From the NCBI GenBank assembly GCA_963789535.1, contig CAWBKU010000004.1, forward strand, positions 930,001 through 994,000: a stretch of DNA of 64,000 bases. The letters run 5' to 3'. The position numbers and the translations under genes were made by a program. Source of the DNA: CAVXHQ01 sp963789535. GTDB taxonomy: Bacteria; Pseudomonadota; Alphaproteobacteria; Rhodobacterales; Rhodobacteraceae. The notes below the pieces were generated by a model that had not been told where the DNA came from, ran no database searches, and worked only from the letters and a program-made list of their open reading frames with translations. Positions within the stretch are counted from its first letter, which is position 1. Each line of letters starts with the position of its first letter. Positions 61,582-64,000 of this stretch are shown here, piece by piece.

Positions 61582-62856
61582 TCAGACGATCCCGCCGCCA
61601 GCGCCGCTTGCCTTCGGGCGCGTTTCGCTCACCTTGGCGCGCCAGCCCGAGGCGCGATAGGCCGCCACCGGATCGACGGCGCAGCCCTTGTCCAGTCGGG
61701 CCATGGCGAGGATCGGCTCTACATCCGTGCGGAACGCCGCCTTGAGCGTATTGGACGCCATCAGCGCGTCGTTCGCGTCCTGGAACCCGGCAAGGGCCGC
61801 GCGGTCCACCAGAAGCGCCTGCGCATAGGCGCGCTGCACCTCCATCGCCGACGACATCAGGCTCTCGATGGGATCGGTGACGTTGTGGCTCTGATCGAGC
61901 ATGTGGGCGGGATCGAAACCGGCAAGACCGGCGGCGCCGACCAGCTCGTTGAAGACAAGGAACAGGCGATAGGGGTCGATGGCCCCGGTATCGAGGTCGT
62001 CGTCACCGTATTTGCTGTCGTTGAAGTGGAACCCGCCCAGCTTGCCATAGCGGATCAGACGGGCGACGATCATCTCGATGTTCACGTTCGGCGCGTGGTG
62101 TCCGAGATCCACGAGACAGAACGCCCGTTCGCCCAGCTCGGTGGCGATCAGATAATTGCTGCCCCAGTCCTGCACGACGGTCGAATAGAACGCGGGCTCA
62201 TACATCTTGTGTTCGGTGAACAGGCGCCAGTCGTCGGGCAGGCCCGCATAGATCTGACGCGCACTGTCGAGATAGCGGTCGAGCTGTCGGGTGAAATCCA
62301 CCTGCCCCGGAAAATTCGAGCCGTCGCCGACCCAGACCGTCAGCGCCCTCGACCCGATCCTGCGGCCGAGGTCTATGCAGGCGAGGTTGTGCTCGACCGC
62401 CTGCGCCCGGGTGGCGGCATCCGTGTGCGACAGCGACCCGAACTTGTAGCTGTGCGCATCGCCTGCATGGTCCTGGAACGTGTTCGAGTTCATCGCGTCG
62501 AACCCCAGCCCCGTCTCCTCTGCCTTGGCCAGCAGATCGGCGGGATCGGCCGCATCCCACGGGACATGCAGCGAGACGGTCGGCGTGGCCCCCGTCAGTG
62601 CATGGATCACGCCGCAATCGTCGAGCTTGTCGAAGATGCTGGCAGGCTCTCCCGCGCCCGGGAACCGCGCGAACCGCGTGCCGCCGGTGCCGGTGCCCCA
62701 GGACGGGATCGCCACGCCATAGGCCGCGACCTGCGACTTGACCGCGTCGGCGTCGATGCCGCGCCGGTCGAGGTGCTCGGCCATGGCGGCATAGTCGGCG
62801 CGCAGCGCGGACCGGCGGTCGGCGTTGTGCGCCTCGACGATGTCCCTTGCGATCAT
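61582..62856 (-). CDS. rhaI: L-rhamnose isomerase (RhaI-type)
   Basis: 424 residues. N-terminal VEAHNADRRSALRADYAAMA, then AYGVAIPSWGTGTGGTRFAR, WDAADPADLLAKAEETGLGF and the metal-binding core FCLVDLGHHAPNVNIEMIVA with GFHFNDSKYGDDDLDTGAID. This is the Pseudomonas/Rhizobium-type L-rhamnose catabolism isomerase, converting L-rhamnose to L-rhamnulose with Mn2+. ATG 62856 follows GAGGGGGGGAACC. It is transcribed 11 nt after the aldolase/dehydrogenase gene. Confidence 0.9.
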   Translation of the reverse strand: MIARDIVEAHNADRRSALRADYAAMAEHLDRRGIDADAVKSQVAAYGVAIPSWGTGTGGTRFARFPGAGEPASIFDKLDDCGVIHALTGATPTVSLHVPWDAADPADLLAKAEETGLGFDAMNSNTFQDHAGDAHSYKFGSLSHTDAATRAQAVEHNLACIDLGRRIGSRALTVWVGDGSNFPGQVDFTRQLDRYLDSARQIYAGLPDDWRLFTEHKMYEPAFYSTVVQDWGSNYLIATELGERAFCLVDLGHHAPNVNIEMIVARLIRYGKLGGFHFNDSKYGDDDLDTGAIDPYRLFLVFNELVGAAGLAGFDPAHMLDQSHNVTDPIESLMSSAMEVQRAYAQALLVDRAALAGFQDANDALMASNTLKAAFRTDVEPILAMARLDKGCAVDPVAAYRASGWRAKVSETRPKASGAGGGIV

Positions 62857-62867
62857 GGTTCCCCCCC

Positions 62868-64000
<1,133 letters not shown>

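Overview
The window is GC-rich DNA whose gene families and tight ATGA-overlap operons point to an alphaproteobacterium, most likely Rhodobacterales (inference from gene content: two Dpp-type ABC operons with hydantoinase/DUF917 genes, an HmrR/CueR copper regulon, and a RhaI/RhaD rhamnose pair). No rRNA, tRNA or CRISPR array was recognised. A plasmid, chromid or chromosomal-island location is possible but not shown.

1-16.7 kb (+ strand): two complete peptide-type ABC transporter operons. The first (permease tail, dppC, dppD, dppF, alpha/beta hydrolase, binding protein) ends in a strong hairpin. A large LuxR/MalT-like regulator follows. The second operon (binding protein, B, C, D, F) runs by stop/start overlaps into a hydantoinase/oxoprolinase-A-like gene and two DUF917 (S-methyl thiohydantoin desulfurase-type) genes. 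Together they look like an uptake and catabolic locus for a small amide or (thio)hydantoin-like compound.

16.7-26.2 kb: a mobile-DNA graveyard. It holds a broken pRiA4b ORF-3 gene, a truncated serine recombinase, a broken DUF927 gene, an oppDF relic cut at both ends, a damaged parDE module, and pieces of IS256, IS110, three IS3-type and one IS5-type element. Short palindromic units of 41-43 bp sit inside the transposase genes. Three are clear copies of one family, and removing them restores the transposase reading frames.

26.2-46.9 kb: a compact copper-handling island. It has two Cu+-ATPases, CueR/HmrR, a CopZ-like chaperone, DUF305, a Tat multicopper oxidase, four c-type cytochromes (one c'-like with a Met-rich insert), two DsbA-like proteins, TlpA, a sialidase-fold protein, DUF411, two divergent L,D-transpeptidases, an APC-type permease and a CDF transporter. 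Three or four MerR-type promoters with TTGACCTTCCC and 19-nt spacers mark the regulon. No frameshift was seen in these genes.

46.9-61.3 kb: an MFS transporter; an envelope lipid/glycan operon (LpxH-like phosphoesterase, HpnI-like and GT2 glycosyltransferases, DedA); a cytochrome b561; a PepSY / response regulator / histidine kinase operon; a DedA-PAP2-LssY fusion; and a locus of membrane and secreted proteins with several frameshifts. 61.6-64 kb (- strand): L-rhamnose isomerase and the C-terminal part of the rhamnulose-phosphate aldolase/dehydrogenase, which runs off the window.

About ten otherwise well-conserved genes carry single-base indels, mostly in short homopolymers. This is either assembly error or early decay; it is flagged for each gene.
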